This document shows positions 25,987-35,022 of a stretch of 64,000 nt of DNA, piece after piece (within the stretch, counting starts at the first letter, position 1; every line of letters begins with the position of its first letter). The DNA is from CAZBGQ01 sp964491515 (GTDB lineage: Bacteria; Patescibacteriota; Gracilibacteria; UBA1369; UBA12473), in NCBI GenBank assembly GCA_964491515.1, contig CAZBGQ010000005.1, forward strand, positions 1-64,000, given 5' to 3'. Position numbers and translations under genes: made by a program. Under the pieces are notes generated by a model. The model did not search any database, was not told the origin of the DNA, and saw only the letters and a list, made by a program, of their open reading frames with translations.

Positions 25987-26886
25987 ATGAAAGCTATCAC
26001 ACTCAAATCAATCAAGAAAATATATAGAGGAGGAACACGCGCGCTCAAAGGCGTAGACCTCACTATTGAGGAGGGAGATTTTTTCGCACTACTCGGAGCA
26101 AATGGAGCGGGAAAGACCACTCTCATTGGCATTTTAACTGGAACGGTGAATAAAACAGGTGGAAGTGCCTTCGTATTTGGACATGACATTGATAAGGATT
26201 TCGATCGTGCTAAAGAACAAGTGGGTGTCGTTCCTCAGGAATTCAACTTCAATATTTTCGAAAAAGTCATCGACATTGTAGTGACTCAAGCTGGTTATTT
26301 CGGAATCCCACGTAAACAAGCTCTTAAGGACGCCGAGCCCATCCTAAAAACCCTTGAACTGTGGGATAAACGCAATCAACCCTCGATGCGCCTCTCAGGA
26401 GGGATGAAACGTCGTCTCATGATTGCCCGTGCTCTTATCCATCATCCTAAACTTCTTCTGCTGGATGAACCAACCGCGGGTGTGGATGTAAATCTTCGGC
26501 ATTCGATGTGGGACTATTTACGAGACCTAAATAAGAAGGGGACAACCATCCTACTCACCACCCACTACATTGAAGAAGCCGAGAAATTATGTCGCAACGT
26601 GGCCATTATCGAGGAAGGAGAAATTGTCCGACAAGGCAGCGTAAAAAAACTCATTCAAGATTTCGAGAGAAAGACCTTCGTTCTCGATGTGGATCGTCCA
26701 AATATCACCATTAAAGGTTACGACATTCAAGCCGTTGATGACTTCACAATTTCAGTCAATCTGACTCCTAAGCAAAACATTGCCGATTTCATGGTCGCTC
26801 TTACAACCGCCAACGTGCACGTGCACGATATCAAGCCCAGTGGTAATCGTTTGGAAGAATTATTCCTCGACACTTTAAAAAAATAA
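25987..26886 (+). CDS. ABC transporter ATP-binding protein (ABC-2 type)
   Basis: This 299-residue ATPase has Walker A GANGAGKTT, Q-loop VVPQE, signature LSGGMKRRLMIARAL, Walker B LLLLDEPTAGVD and H-loop TTHYIEEAE. The C-terminal extension is typical of drug/polysaccharide-export ABC-2 ATPases of the YadG group. The permease gene follows after two bases. It probably powers export of a lipid, drug or polymer; the substrate is unknown. Confidence 0.95.
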   Translation: MKAITLKSIKKIYRGGTRALKGVDLTIEEGDFFALLGANGAGKTTLIGILTGTVNKTGGSAFVFGHDIDKDFDRAKEQVGVVPQEFNFNIFEKVIDIVVTQAGYFGIPRKQALKDAEPILKTLELWDKRNQPSMRLSGGMKRRLMIARALIHHPKLLLLDEPTAGVDVNLRHSMWDYLRDLNKKGTTILLTTHYIEEAEKLCRNVAIIEEGEIVRQGSVKKLIQDFERKTFVLDVDRPNITIKGYDIQAVDDFTISVNLTPKQNIADFMVALTTANVHVHDIKPSGNRLEELFLDTLKK

Positions 26887-26888
26887 TC

Positions 26889-27662
26889 ATGACCATAAAG
26901 CGCCAATGGATCGCCTTCATGACCATCCTTCGAAAGGAAGTGGTGCGATTCCTTCGTATTTGGAAACAAACGCTTTTGCCTCCAGTCATCAATCAGTTTT
27001 TGTATTTCATTATTTTTGGGGCTTTCATCGGTTCACAAATCCGAGACATTGATGGAATTTCTTATATGGCGTTCATTGTGCCAGGTCTCGTCATGATGGG
27101 GGTGATCAATAGCTCATTCATGAATGTGGTTAGTTCCTTTTTTGGTGCCAAATTTCAGAACAACATTGAAGAACTCCTGGTATCTCCTACCTCTGTCCCT
27201 CTTATCATTGCTGGCTATGTCATGGGAGGCGCGCTTAGGGGATTGATAGTAGGAGTGCTCGTATTTTTTGTTTCTATTGCCTTTACCTCGCCAGTTATTT
27301 TCAATGGGGGCTTGATTTTGTTATTCAGTTTTCTGACCGCCATTCTGTTTGCTCTGGGTGGACTACTTAATGGTATTTTTGCGCAGTCCTTCGATGATAT
27401 TGGCCTATTTACTACTTTTATTCTGACCCCACTTACGTACTTTGGAGGAGTATTCTATTCCATTCATGACTTGCCGGAATTCTGGCAAATAGTCTCACGA
27501 TTCAACCCAATACTGTACATGGTGAACGGGTTTCGATATGGGTTTTATGGAGTGACCGACGTCAATGTGTGGATCAGCGTTAGTATCTTATGCGGATTTG
27601 TGCTGCTGCTTGGTACCCTTAACTATGTTTTGATCAAGCGAGGAATAGGGCTGAGGTCGTAA
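26889..27662 (+). CDS. ABC-2 type transporter permease
   Basis: This 257-residue integral membrane protein has six predicted helices. It carries the ABC-2 segment NNIEELLVSPTSVPLIIAGY and the later TPLTYFGGVFYSIHDLPEFW. It resembles YadH. It forms an exporter with the ATPase encoded immediately upstream. Confidence 0.93.
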   Translation: MTIKRQWIAFMTILRKEVVRFLRIWKQTLLPPVINQFLYFIIFGAFIGSQIRDIDGISYMAFIVPGLVMMGVINSSFMNVVSSFFGAKFQNNIEELLVSPTSVPLIIAGYVMGGALRGLIVGVLVFFVSIAFTSPVIFNGGLILLFSFLTAILFALGGLLNGIFAQSFDDIGLFTTFILTPLTYFGGVFYSIHDLPEFWQIVSRFNPILYMVNGFRYGFYGVTDVNVWISVSILCGFVLLLGTLNYVLIKRGIGLRS

Positions 27663-27710
27663 TGAATATATAGTTCGCTCTCAAATTTATATCTAGAACT
27701 TGTATAAAAT

Positions 27711-27968
27711 ATGATAACCACAACAACACTCATTGGACTTGGTGCCGCACTCTGCACTACGTTTTCGTTTGTTCCTCAGGCGCTCAAAGTCATCAAAACT
27801 AAGAACACCAAAGATCTATCTTTGGGAATGTACGTGGTGTTTGTTGTGGGCGTGAGTTTATGGCTAGCTTATGGATTACTTCTCGAAGACTTGCCCATGA
27901 TTCTTGCCAATGTTGTGACGCTGGTTTTGTCCCTCACTATTTTGGGCTACAAGATTCGATATAAGTAG
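27711..27968 (+). CDS. SemiSWEET-type sugar transporter
   Basis: This 85-residue protein has three transmembrane helices and the PQ-loop region FVPQALKVIKTKNTKDLS. It matches the half-size SWEET family, which works as a dimer to move sugars such as sucrose or glucose down a gradient. No neighbour links it to a pathway. Confidence 0.92.
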   Translation: MITTTTLIGLGAALCTTFSFVPQALKVIKTKNTKDLSLGMYVVFVVGVSLWLAYGLLLEDLPMILANVVTLVLSLTILGYKIRYK

Positions 27969-28134
27969 TGGACCCTCTGAAAAACACACCGATGACTGCA
28001 ATTTTCCTCATTCGGCTACAAATAATTCATACCTCCTCAGCGTATCGTAACCTTATACGCTATTGTTGGTTTTCATCATTTTCGCTCGAATGGTTGAAAA
28101 TTTCGTAACAACGCCGTATTTACCAGAGGGTCCA
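27969..28134. repeat. Intergenic region bounded by an 11-bp inverted repeat
   Basis: TGGACCCTCTG (27969-27979) and CAGAGGGTCCA (28124-28134) are exact reverse complements 144 bases apart. They bound almost the whole space between the SemiSWEET gene and the nfo gene. No coding sequence is visible inside. It could be a small non-autonomous element or chance. Confidence 0.35.
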
Positions 28135-28136
28135 GC

Positions 28137-29006
28137 CTAAGCAAGCCATCCTTTCAAAATCGCCAAATCATCCGCATGGGTACGCCCATCTTTTTCAGGA
28201 GTCTCTAAAATCATAGGGACTTCATGATCTCGAGCCCACTGCGCCATCAATTTTAAGCCATTACCAATCTGACCGACCTCAAGGACTTCATGACGGTCGC
28301 GGTTTTCCCCTAGTCCTTTTTTTGAGTCATTAAAATGAAAAACCGTGATGCGATCTAATCCAATCAAACGATCAAAATCTGCCAGAACCTTCTTGATTGA
28401 GTCGGCCGTCCTAAGATCATAGCCGCCGGCAAACGCATGACAGGTATCAAAGCAGATGGACACGCGTTCTGGTCGTCCCAGCTTATCTAGAATAGAGGCA
28501 AGTTGTTCAAAGCTAACTCCCATCTCCGTGCCTTGGCCAGACATGTTCTCCAAGAGAATGTGGGCCTTTAAGTCGGCGGTTGCATCAAGGACACGTTTCA
28601 AATTCTCAACTAGAAAATCTTCGGCCTCTTCATAGGGGAGGGTCAATGTCTTGCCGGTATGCAAAACCACTCCTGCACCACCCAGTGACTCCGCCGATCG
28701 TAAGTCCGCTACCAATGAATCAATGGGCCATGGATCATCATTGCTCACAGGCTTTGCCAAATTCAAAAGATACGATCCATGTACAATCACAAACCGTAGG
28801 TCATTCTCCTCAGAAAACGCACGAAACTCAGCCGCACTCTCCGATGTCAGTTTTGTCACACCACGACCTCGAGGACTTTTACAAAAAAGCTGAAGGGCGG
28901 AAGCGCCATAAACGCTCGTTGCCTTACGTGCCGCTGCCACAAATCCGGGAGCAATAGACATGTGCGCACCTAAAATAGGGGAAGGATGAGTCATCCCAGT
29001 TACCAT
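28137..29006 (-). CDS. nfo: Endonuclease IV
   Basis: This 289-residue AP endonuclease has a trinuclear zinc TIM barrel. Signatures are LGAHMSIAPGFVAAARKA near the start, VVLHTGK, ILLENMSGQGTEMG, SICFDTCHAFAGGYD, FHFNDSKKGLGENRDRHE and the final ILETPEKDG. It cuts DNA 5' of abasic sites in base-excision repair. An in-frame ATG five codons downstream is an equally possible start. Confidence 0.96.
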   Translation of the reverse strand: MVTGMTHPSPILGAHMSIAPGFVAAARKATSVYGASALQLFCKSPRGRGVTKLTSESAAEFRAFSEENDLRFVIVHGSYLLNLAKPVSNDDPWPIDSLVADLRSAESLGGAGVVLHTGKTLTLPYEEAEDFLVENLKRVLDATADLKAHILLENMSGQGTEMGVSFEQLASILDKLGRPERVSICFDTCHAFAGGYDLRTADSIKKVLADFDRLIGLDRITVFHFNDSKKGLGENRDRHEVLEVGQIGNGLKLMAQWARDHEVPMILETPEKDGRTHADDLAILKGWLA

Positions 29007-29024
29007 ATCATGGAATTCGCTAAC

Positions 29025-30665
29025 TTACTCGCCTTGCTCCCAGAAATCATTTTCAGTTGGTGCATCTTCGTCCTCTTCTTCAGAAGTTTCTTCAGGGACA
29101 CTATTCTCCAATGTTTGCTTGATGTCCACAATTAGAGGGGGAGTATATTCAAGCAATCCAGCCTCCTTGAGGTCATCCAATTCAACATCATCAATGCCTT
29201 CTGCTTCGAGTGCATTGGCAAGTTTTTGTTGCATCATGAGTAAGTATTTTTCAGGTATTTTTTGCCATTTGGATTCTGGGATATAGTCCAATGGAAGGTA
29301 TTCCAATGGATCGACACGAATTCCATCTTGAAACACTTCAAGGTGAAGGTGGGCACCTGTCGTTCGAGCGCCGGCACCTGGAGTTCCAGGAGTACCACCG
29401 GTCAGTCCAAGTATCTGCCCCTTCTTTACAAAATCTCCCTCTCTGACTAAAGAGGCACCAATATGGCCATACAACGTCATGACGCCTTTGCGGTGAGCCA
29501 CAATCATATAACCATAACCCAGACGCTCAAGGGGATCGTCCAATGATGCGGTGTCCTTAACTTTATAGACCACTCCATCAGCAGGAGAAGAGAAAATTGA
29601 ATGATGAGCAACAGGAATATCCAATGCATGATGAGCGACTCCAAACGTGGCTACATAACCAGAATCATCAAAGAAAGCACTCAGTCCCAACGAAGGAAGT
29701 ACCGGCCAGGCCAAATCTAGAAAGCTAGACGCGGTAGCCACTCCAAAATTACGATTCGATTCATCCCGAATAGCATCAAGCTGCTCGAGGTCATAGGAGG
29801 ACAGTTGGGGCGCAATGAGAGAAATTCGCTGATCCAAAACATCCATATTTGTACGGAATAGGTTGATTTCACCTAAAATGACGTCTTGCGCCAATTTATA
29901 CGAAGCAAACAATTCACGGTAGATTTCATCGCTATTCAGAGTGGTATCTAATAGATTTTTCTTGCCCTGATATTCTGCCGCTAGATTGCGTTCCTCTCCA
30001 TCCAACTGAAGCCTCAATAATCCCAATTGCTGACGTTTGCTGACAAGTTCAACCTTGGCTGCACGGATATTAAACTCAATGGAATTAAGTTGTGTCATGG
30101 TGGCCTCAGTCTGTTGCTCCAAGATACGAATATAGGTTCCTTCTTGTAGCGCAGTTGAGAGCGTATTTCCCTGAAGGAAGAGCTTGAAGCTATTCAATTG
30201 ATTGGTTTGACCAAAGTAGATATTTTTCTCGAAATAAAGTAGTCGAAGGGTTTTCAGGAGCGTATTCTCTTGATCCAGCCGCTGAACTTCGTTGAATTCA
30301 ATGGCCTCCATAAGAGAGGCTATATCCTGTTCCTTAACCTGGATCTGTTCTTCTACATTTCGAATCTTATGAGTGCTTTCCTCCATCAAAATTTCCAGGT
30401 GCTGTAACTGACCTTCGAGTGTTGAGATTTTATCGCGATTTTCCTCAATTTCTGATCGAGTATCGTCAATTTTAGACTGAAGTGAAGAGAAACTCTGATT
30501 AGCACTTTCCAAATAGTTTTGAAGGCGAACCAATAAGTACGCATTACGAAGCACCCCGTCCGAAGCCCCACTTGGCTGAGCATAGAGAGGAGGAGCCGTG
30601 GCAGTGATCATGAGAACCATGAGGCTAAGAGCCACTAGCGCCGTTTTGAGGCGTGAAAAACGCAT
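29025..30665 (-). CDS. M23 peptidase with N-terminal coiled coil (EnvC-like)
   Basis: This 546-residue exported protein begins with a signal peptide (hydrophobic LVALSLMVLMITATAPPLYA). Residues about 45-290 are long coiled coils. The LytM/M23 domain follows (HHALDIPVAHHSIFSSPADG, YGHIGASLVREGDFVKKGQ, GAHLHLEVFQDG). Zinc ligands appear as HALD, in place of the usual HxGxD, and HLHLE. The HHALDI variant retains His and Asp. It probably remodels peptidoglycan or activates amidases at division. The acidic C-terminal tail is disordered. Confidence 0.9.
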   Translation of the reverse strand: MRFSRLKTALVALSLMVLMITATAPPLYAQPSGASDGVLRNAYLLVRLQNYLESANQSFSSLQSKIDDTRSEIEENRDKISTLEGQLQHLEILMEESTHKIRNVEEQIQVKEQDIASLMEAIEFNEVQRLDQENTLLKTLRLLYFEKNIYFGQTNQLNSFKLFLQGNTLSTALQEGTYIRILEQQTEATMTQLNSIEFNIRAAKVELVSKRQQLGLLRLQLDGEERNLAAEYQGKKNLLDTTLNSDEIYRELFASYKLAQDVILGEINLFRTNMDVLDQRISLIAPQLSSYDLEQLDAIRDESNRNFGVATASSFLDLAWPVLPSLGLSAFFDDSGYVATFGVAHHALDIPVAHHSIFSSPADGVVYKVKDTASLDDPLERLGYGYMIVAHRKGVMTLYGHIGASLVREGDFVKKGQILGLTGGTPGTPGAGARTTGAHLHLEVFQDGIRVDPLEYLPLDYIPESKWQKIPEKYLLMMQQKLANALEAEGIDDVELDDLKEAGLLEYTPPLIVDIKQTLENSVPEETSEEEDEDAPTENDFWEQGE

Positions 30666-30690
30666 ACAACAGAGATTTATAAATCATATA

Positions 30691-30719
30691 ATTATACCTG
30701 ATTTTCAGGTAAAAATCCA
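30691..30719 (-). promoter_or_regulatory. Predicted promoter of the M23 peptidase gene
   Basis: Perfect minus-strand -10 TATAAT (30691-30696), 17-base spacer, weak -35 TGGATT (30714-30719), 26 bases before the ATG. Confidence 0.4.
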
Positions 30720-30732
30720 GGGCAGGAAGAGA

Positions 30733-30793
30733 TCACGAGCCAAATAAGGACGGGCGGCGAGAGGTTCTTCCCGCTCTTACGGCGGGCTTTTTT
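30733..30793 (+). terminator. Terminator-like element with ACGAGCCAAA box
   Basis: CCCGC (30770-30774) and GCGGG (30782-30786) form a stem followed by a T-rich run, preceded at 30734 by ACGAGCCAAA. The same arrangement is at 54168-54217. It points rightward, but no plus-strand gene ends here, so a small transcript or a bidirectional stop is possible. Confidence 0.4.
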
Positions 30794-30830
30794 CGTTCGC
30801 GGGCGAGCGGTTTTTTGGAGGAGCGGGGAT

Positions 30831-31781
30831 TCACGCTTCTACCACCTCCCTCCACTTTCCCTGCACACACCGATTCACGGAATGTGCCACCGCATGATGT
30901 TCACGACACAGTGGAGCCATTAAACGCGGATCATGCACCGGATTGATCGAGAACGGTACTAGATGATGCACTTCCTTCGCAATCCACGGACAAGATTTTA
31001 CCGCGCATTTAGATCCCCATTCCGCATTTATCACTCGCTCCACCTGAACGGTCATTGATCGGGGTTGTTCTTTTGGTAGGTTCGTAGCAATGGCCTCTTT
31101 TTCATATTCAATAGCCATTTCTCTCTCCACAAGCGCTTTCATCAAAAATTCATCCACATCAATGCCTCTATTCTGCATTTCCTGCAATTTTACCTCCACC
31201 TCTGCAGACAAATCCAGTCTGTGCGCGTGCACACTTTTTATTTCGATTTTTGGCTTACGTAAGCCATCCAGATTTTGAAACTGAACATCTTTCACCAACC
31301 GCTCCACCGCCCGATGTGGCAAAGCTTTCACGTGCGCCACCCACGCTTCTTCGGTTTTAACATCCGCCACCGACACCACTCGTGCCAATTTGTTCGGGCT
31401 AACTTCTCCCTCAACCAAAAGTTCGCGCAACTGAAACACTCTATTTGCTTCAAACCGTTTGTCCATATTCAGCACACGACTAACCTGATCCCGACTCACC
31501 CCAGCCGTTTGAGCGGCAAAATGAAACACAGACAAAAAGCCACGTTTTTCCCACAACCGACGACGCTCAATTTCAGGCAAAAGTCCCAAAAATTTCCATC
31601 GCCACTTAAGTGAACGACGGCCATAATCTTGGCATCGTTTGAGCAACTGCTTATCGCTTAATTTTTCCAGGATTTTAAGGTTAGAAGGTCCCTTAATTTT
31701 AGCAAAAGTAAGCCAAAAAATCGACCCCTCAGTACCACTTTCTATTGCCCCATTAAGACCTCGTATTCTGATGGTGAACAA
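30831..31781 (-). CDS. HNH endonuclease domain protein
   Basis: The protein has about 316 residues. The C-terminal HNH/zinc-finger nuclease shows two Cys in CAVKSCPW, the HHLVPF catalytic histidines, and CREHHAVAH. The N-terminal and middle regions are helical, with a segment (GVSRDQVSRVLNMDKRF) resembling a DNA-binding helix-turn-helix. The start is uncertain: the only upstream in-frame start is a TTG at 31781, and no ATG lies before residue 90. Such proteins are often multicopy and mobile. A short stretch similar to the KPKIEIKSVHAH part of this gene is found at 54022-54059. Confidence 0.85.
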   Translation of the reverse strand: MFTIRIRGLNGAIESGTEGSIFWLTFAKIKGPSNLKILEKLSDKQLLKRCQDYGRRSLKWRWKFLGLLPEIERRRLWEKRGFLSVFHFAAQTAGVSRDQVSRVLNMDKRFEANRVFQLRELLVEGEVSPNKLARVVSVADVKTEEAWVAHVKALPHRAVERLVKDVQFQNLDGLRKPKIEIKSVHAHRLDLSAEVEVKLQEMQNRGIDVDEFLMKALVEREMAIEYEKEAIATNLPKEQPRSMTVQVERVINAEWGSKCAVKSCPWIAKEVHHLVPFSINPVHDPRLMAPLCREHHAVAHSVNRCVQGKWREVVEA

Positions 31782-31865
31782 AAGATGAACAAAGCATGAC
31801 GCGGGGACGGACTGAAGGAATTTTCCGAGCAGAAAGACTCCTCAAAACAACCCTAAAATTTCCCC

Positions 31866-31894
31866 TTGCCATAAGGAGTAATTTCTTATAGATT
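31866..31894 (+). promoter_or_regulatory. Predicted promoter of rpmA
   Basis: TTGCCA (31866-31871), 17-base spacer, TAGATT (31889-31894), 40 bases before the ATG at 31935. Confidence 0.5.
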
Positions 31895-31934
31895 AGTGAA
31901 GCCTAATTTTGAGGCAGATTTAATTCATGTTCAC

Positions 31935-32207
31935 ATGTCAAAGACAAAAGCTGGAGGATCAACTAAGAACGGACGCGACTCGAATGCCAAACGCCGTGGT
32001 GTTAAACGGTTTGGTGGACAGGTTGTGACCGCTGGAAACATCCTCGTTCGACAAAAAGGAACCAAGTTTTTCCCAGGAAACAATGTACGTATGGGTAGAG
32101 ATTTCACTCTATTCGCCTCTAAGGATGGTGTCGTGCATTTCACTGAAAAACGATTGGAAAAATTCGATGGACGCAAACTTAAAGGAACGTTGGTACACGT
32201 TAATTAA
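31935..32207 (+). CDS. rpmA: 50S ribosomal protein L27
   Basis: This 90-residue protein begins at the ATG MSKTKAGGSTKNGRDSNAKR, the conserved L27 N terminus that reaches the peptidyl-transferase centre. A longer GTG frame from 31896 would start close to the promoter and add non-conserved residues. The rest (FGGQVVTAGNILVRQKGTKF, MGRDFTLFASKDGVV) is typical. It is not next to rplU here, as it is in many bacteria. Confidence 0.96.
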   Translation: MSKTKAGGSTKNGRDSNAKRRGVKRFGGQVVTAGNILVRQKGTKFFPGNNVRMGRDFTLFASKDGVVHFTEKRLEKFDGRKLKGTLVHVN

Positions 32208-32225
32208 TTTTTAATCCTCCCTCAT

Positions 32226-32609
32226 ATGAAGCTTTCAATCAAAGCTTTCGCGCTTGCCGCAGGTTTTTTCTGGGGACTTATCATTTGCATAAGTACTCTA
32301 GTAGCAGTGTATTCAGGTTACCTTGGCGATCACCTTATGTGGTTGGTAGGGCTCTATCCTTGGTATGACATCACTCTCGCTGGTGCCTTTATTGGGCTTG
32401 CCGGTGGGTTTGTCGATGGCTTTTTCGGAGGTTTAGTCTTCGCGTGGCTCTACAATAAATTTGTGTGTTGCGGTGGAGATGGACACTGCCATTCCAAAGC
32501 AAAAGCAGTTCCTTCAAAAGCTCCTGCTGCTAAAGCACCGGCTAAAAAGAAGGCTGCTGCTAAAAAGAAAGCGGCTCAAAAAAAGAAAACAACCACTAAG
32601 AAGAAGTAA
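32226..32609 (+). CDS. Holin-like membrane protein with Lys/Ala-rich histone-H1-like tail
   Basis: This 127-residue protein has two or three hydrophobic helices (about residues 5-28, 36-53 and 55-78, the last Gly/Phe-rich). Then comes a Cys/His patch (CCGGDGHCH) and a 40-residue tail made almost only of Lys, Ala, Pro and Thr, as in histone H1-like proteins. The membrane part resembles small proteins annotated as bacteriophage-holin-like in CPR genomes; that is a family impression. The basic tail should face the cytoplasm and could bind nucleic acid. It lies 19 bases after rpmA and shares its transcript, ending at a strong terminator. Confidence 0.7.
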   Translation: MKLSIKAFALAAGFFWGLIICISTLVAVYSGYLGDHLMWLVGLYPWYDITLAGAFIGLAGGFVDGFFGGLVFAWLYNKFVCCGGDGHCHSKAKAVPSKAPAAKAPAKKKAAAKKKAAQKKKTTTKKK

Positions 32610-32642
32610 TCTAGCCAAAAGGCACAGAGAATTGTACAATTT

Positions 32643-32672
32643 AGGAGGTACCACTGAGGTGCCTCCTTTTTT
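32643..32672 (+). terminator. Rho-independent terminator of the rpmA operon
   Basis: AGGAGGTACC and GGTGCCTCCT form a 10-pair stem followed by a T run. Confidence 0.92.
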
Positions 32673-32683
32673 AAGACCAGGAT

Positions 32684-33433
32684 ATGTCTATTGATTCATT
32701 TATAGGATTTGACTCCGCTGACGGCGGCATTAGCCCCGAACAGGTTCGAGAGTATCAAGCGCGCATGGCCCGCAATGCCAAACATATGGCAGCGGCTCGT
32801 AAACAAGAAAAAAAGCAGAAGAAAAAAGAGGATCGACTTTTCTTGATTCTACTCAAATTCATTCGAGATAATAAGCGAAACGACATCACCCTATTGGTGT
32901 CACGTTGTTTAGAGCAGAATATCCCCGCGGTGTTCATTTTGGCGATCTTGATGCTGGACAATGAGGAATTACAGAAAGAGTTTGGGATCCAGTTTGAACT
33001 GCTAGAAGGGCCGGAAAGTGCCTCTGAGCAGGACGATCTCCCAGATCCGCCCCCACAACTCGAATCACCTAAAAATACCACGCCCTCACCTAATGCTTTG
33101 GTGGCCTTTGGAGAGAATAATACTTTCCCACTTGAAATGAGGATTGCTCTCGATTTATGGACAAAAAATATTTGGGACGCAGTCTCTCCAATCCCCGAAA
33201 GAATTTTCAAAACCGCAGTGGAATTCAATGAAGACCCCAAGGCAGAGCCCGAAGCAAAAGAGGTGGTCATTCAGCTCACAGCCTTCATCTTAAGAGACTA
33301 CTTCACCGACCATGGGAGTGAACAGCTTTTCGATAATATCAAATCATTCGCTGACTTTTTCTTAAAAGGACTACTTAAGCGCCTCAAAGAACAAATGAAA
33401 GATCAGATCCAATTGGAGGGTGAGGAGTATTAA
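32684..33433 (+). CDS. Hypothetical protein
   Basis: This 249-residue soluble protein has no recognised family. It has a Lys/Glu-rich helix at 27-50 (ARKQEKKQKKKED), a compact helical part, an acidic proline-rich linker at about 108-130, and a C-terminal helical domain. There are no membrane segments. It sits after a terminator and before convergent genes, so it is probably a single transcription unit. Confidence 0.7.
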   Translation: MSIDSFIGFDSADGGISPEQVREYQARMARNAKHMAAARKQEKKQKKKEDRLFLILLKFIRDNKRNDITLLVSRCLEQNIPAVFILAILMLDNEELQKEFGIQFELLEGPESASEQDDLPDPPPQLESPKNTTPSPNALVAFGENNTFPLEMRIALDLWTKNIWDAVSPIPERIFKTAVEFNEDPKAEPEAKEVVIQLTAFILRDYFTDHGSEQLFDNIKSFADFFLKGLLKRLKEQMKDQIQLEGEEY

Positions 33434-33436
33434 TTT

Positions 33437-33667
33437 CTACTCCTGCACATGAATGATGTTAACCGGACAGGCGGCGGCCGCCTTTTTGTTAGCTTCTACA
33501 TCGCACTCAAATAGATCGGCGACATGAGTTTCCCCTTTTTTCTTGCTGCCAATCAAGCGAGATTTTCCTTCACGTTGGTCCATGACCCATGTTTGAGGAG
33601 CAATCGTGACACACGAATTACAGCCGATACAGTTTTTCCGGTAATGGATAACTTTAAGTGATGACAT
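33437..33667 (-). CDS. Single-cluster [4Fe-4S] ferredoxin
   Basis: This 76-residue protein starts at ATG 33667 (MSSLKVIHYRKN). The cluster ligands are CIGCNSC near the start and the CP of AAACPVNIIHV near the end. This is the layout of small single-cluster ferredoxins. The start lies 14 bases inside the end of the U32 gene, so it is translationally coupled to it and may deliver electrons to it. Confidence 0.9.
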   Translation of the reverse strand: MSSLKVIHYRKNCIGCNSCVTIAPQTWVMDQREGKSRLIGSKKKGETHVADLFECDVEANKKAAAACPVNIIHVQE

Positions 33668-34910
33668 TGAGGGCGCGCTTTTTGAGAATATAGACCTTAT
33701 CATTCAATCGAACACGCTTCTTTAGAGGAATCGTCACTAGGTCAGGTTTATCAGTTTCTTCAATCACCTGGTCGTCTTTTACGATTGATTCCACATCTCC
33801 ATATTCAACGCCGGTGGTTTTTCCCATAATCACGAGACGATCACCTTTTTTGAGTTTATGTGCCTGAACTTTGATTTCCGCGACTTTAATTTTAGAGAAA
33901 TAGTGAGTCACAATTCCAATAAAAGTACGTTCGTCTGTGGACTGATTCTTAGAATATTTACTCCATTCCGGGAGCGGTTTTCCCAGATAGTAACCGTCGG
34001 CAAAATCGCGATTATAAACAGATCGGAGTCGAACCATCCAGTCATCGATCTTTTCTTGGGTGTAGGTTTCATCTGCAATGGCATCCACAGCTTCTCGATA
34101 CACACGAACCACCATGTCAACATAATGAGGGGAGCGACCACGGCCTTCAATTTTAAAAACTCCAATGCCAGCCTCTGCCAACTGGTCCAAGAAAGGTAGC
34201 GCGCAGAGATCACGAGGACTCATGATGTATCCATCTCTAAGAACCATCTCTTGCCCTGTCTCTTCCTCGATGACGCGATAAGACTTGCGGCATTCATTTA
34301 AACACGCGCCGCGCTGAGCTGAAGTATTATTTTGCATCAAACTCATCTGGCAACGCCCAGCTTGAGCAATGCAGAGAGATCCATGCACAAACACTTCAAT
34401 TTTGACCAATTCGCCAGAAGGGCCACAGACATTTTCTTGCTTCACTCGATCGCAAATATCTTTCATCATGATCAAGTCCAATTCGCGGGCCAACACAATG
34501 GTATCGGCATATTGGGCATAAAATTTAGCCGTTTCAAAATTAGAAATCGAAAGCTGTGTCGACGCCTGAATAGGCATTTCAATCGAATGCGCATACTGAA
34601 TAGCTGCCATGTCTTGCACAATGATAGAAGTAATTCCGGCCTCTTTTGCCGTATCAACAATCTTCCGCATCAAAGTCATGTCGTGAGGATAAAGAAGAGT
34701 GTTGAGTGTTATATAACTATTGATACCAGCCTCTCGACACGTTTCAGCCACTTGCTTCAATTCCTCCAAAGAGAAATTATGAGATGAACGGGCTCGCATG
34801 TTGAGCTGTTCCACGCCAAAATACACACTGTCACAACCGGCATTGATGGCGGCAGCTAAGGCTTCGAACGACCCTACAGGGGCCATGACTTCTGGTTTAA
34901 TCTGAGACAT
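33654..34910 (-). CDS. U32 family protein (TrhP/YegQ-like)
   Basis: This 418-residue protein has the U32 family core MAPVGSFEALAAAINAGCD, VYFGVEQLNMRARSSHNF, then FVHGSLCIAQAGRCQMS and QRGACLNECRKSY. Those cysteines are the conserved set thought to hold an Fe-S cluster, and KIEGRGRSPHYV follows. The family was named for collagenase-like peptidases, but YegQ/TrhP and RlhA are RNA hydroxylation factors. A role in tRNA uridine-34 hydroxylation is therefore likely. Overlap with a ferredoxin gene fits a redox RNA-modifying enzyme. Confidence 0.93.
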   Translation of the reverse strand: MSQIKPEVMAPVGSFEALAAAINAGCDSVYFGVEQLNMRARSSHNFSLEELKQVAETCREAGINSYITLNTLLYPHDMTLMRKIVDTAKEAGITSIIVQDMAAIQYAHSIEMPIQASTQLSISNFETAKFYAQYADTIVLARELDLIMMKDICDRVKQENVCGPSGELVKIEVFVHGSLCIAQAGRCQMSLMQNNTSAQRGACLNECRKSYRVIEEETGQEMVLRDGYIMSPRDLCALPFLDQLAEAGIGVFKIEGRGRSPHYVDMVVRVYREAVDAIADETYTQEKIDDWMVRLRSVYNRDFADGYYLGKPLPEWSKYSKNQSTDERTFIGIVTHYFSKIKVAEIKVQAHKLKKGDRLVIMGKTTGVEYGDVESIVKDDQVIEETDKPDLVTIPLKKRVRLNDKVYILKKRALNVIT

Positions 34911-35022
34911 GAAAAAATGTTAAGCGCGCCTGATAATAGCAGAGGATAAACGTATACAAAAGGTGATGATTCTCGCCCATCAGGGGCTGTTATTTTAAAC
35001 TTGATTTAGATACAATGAATAC

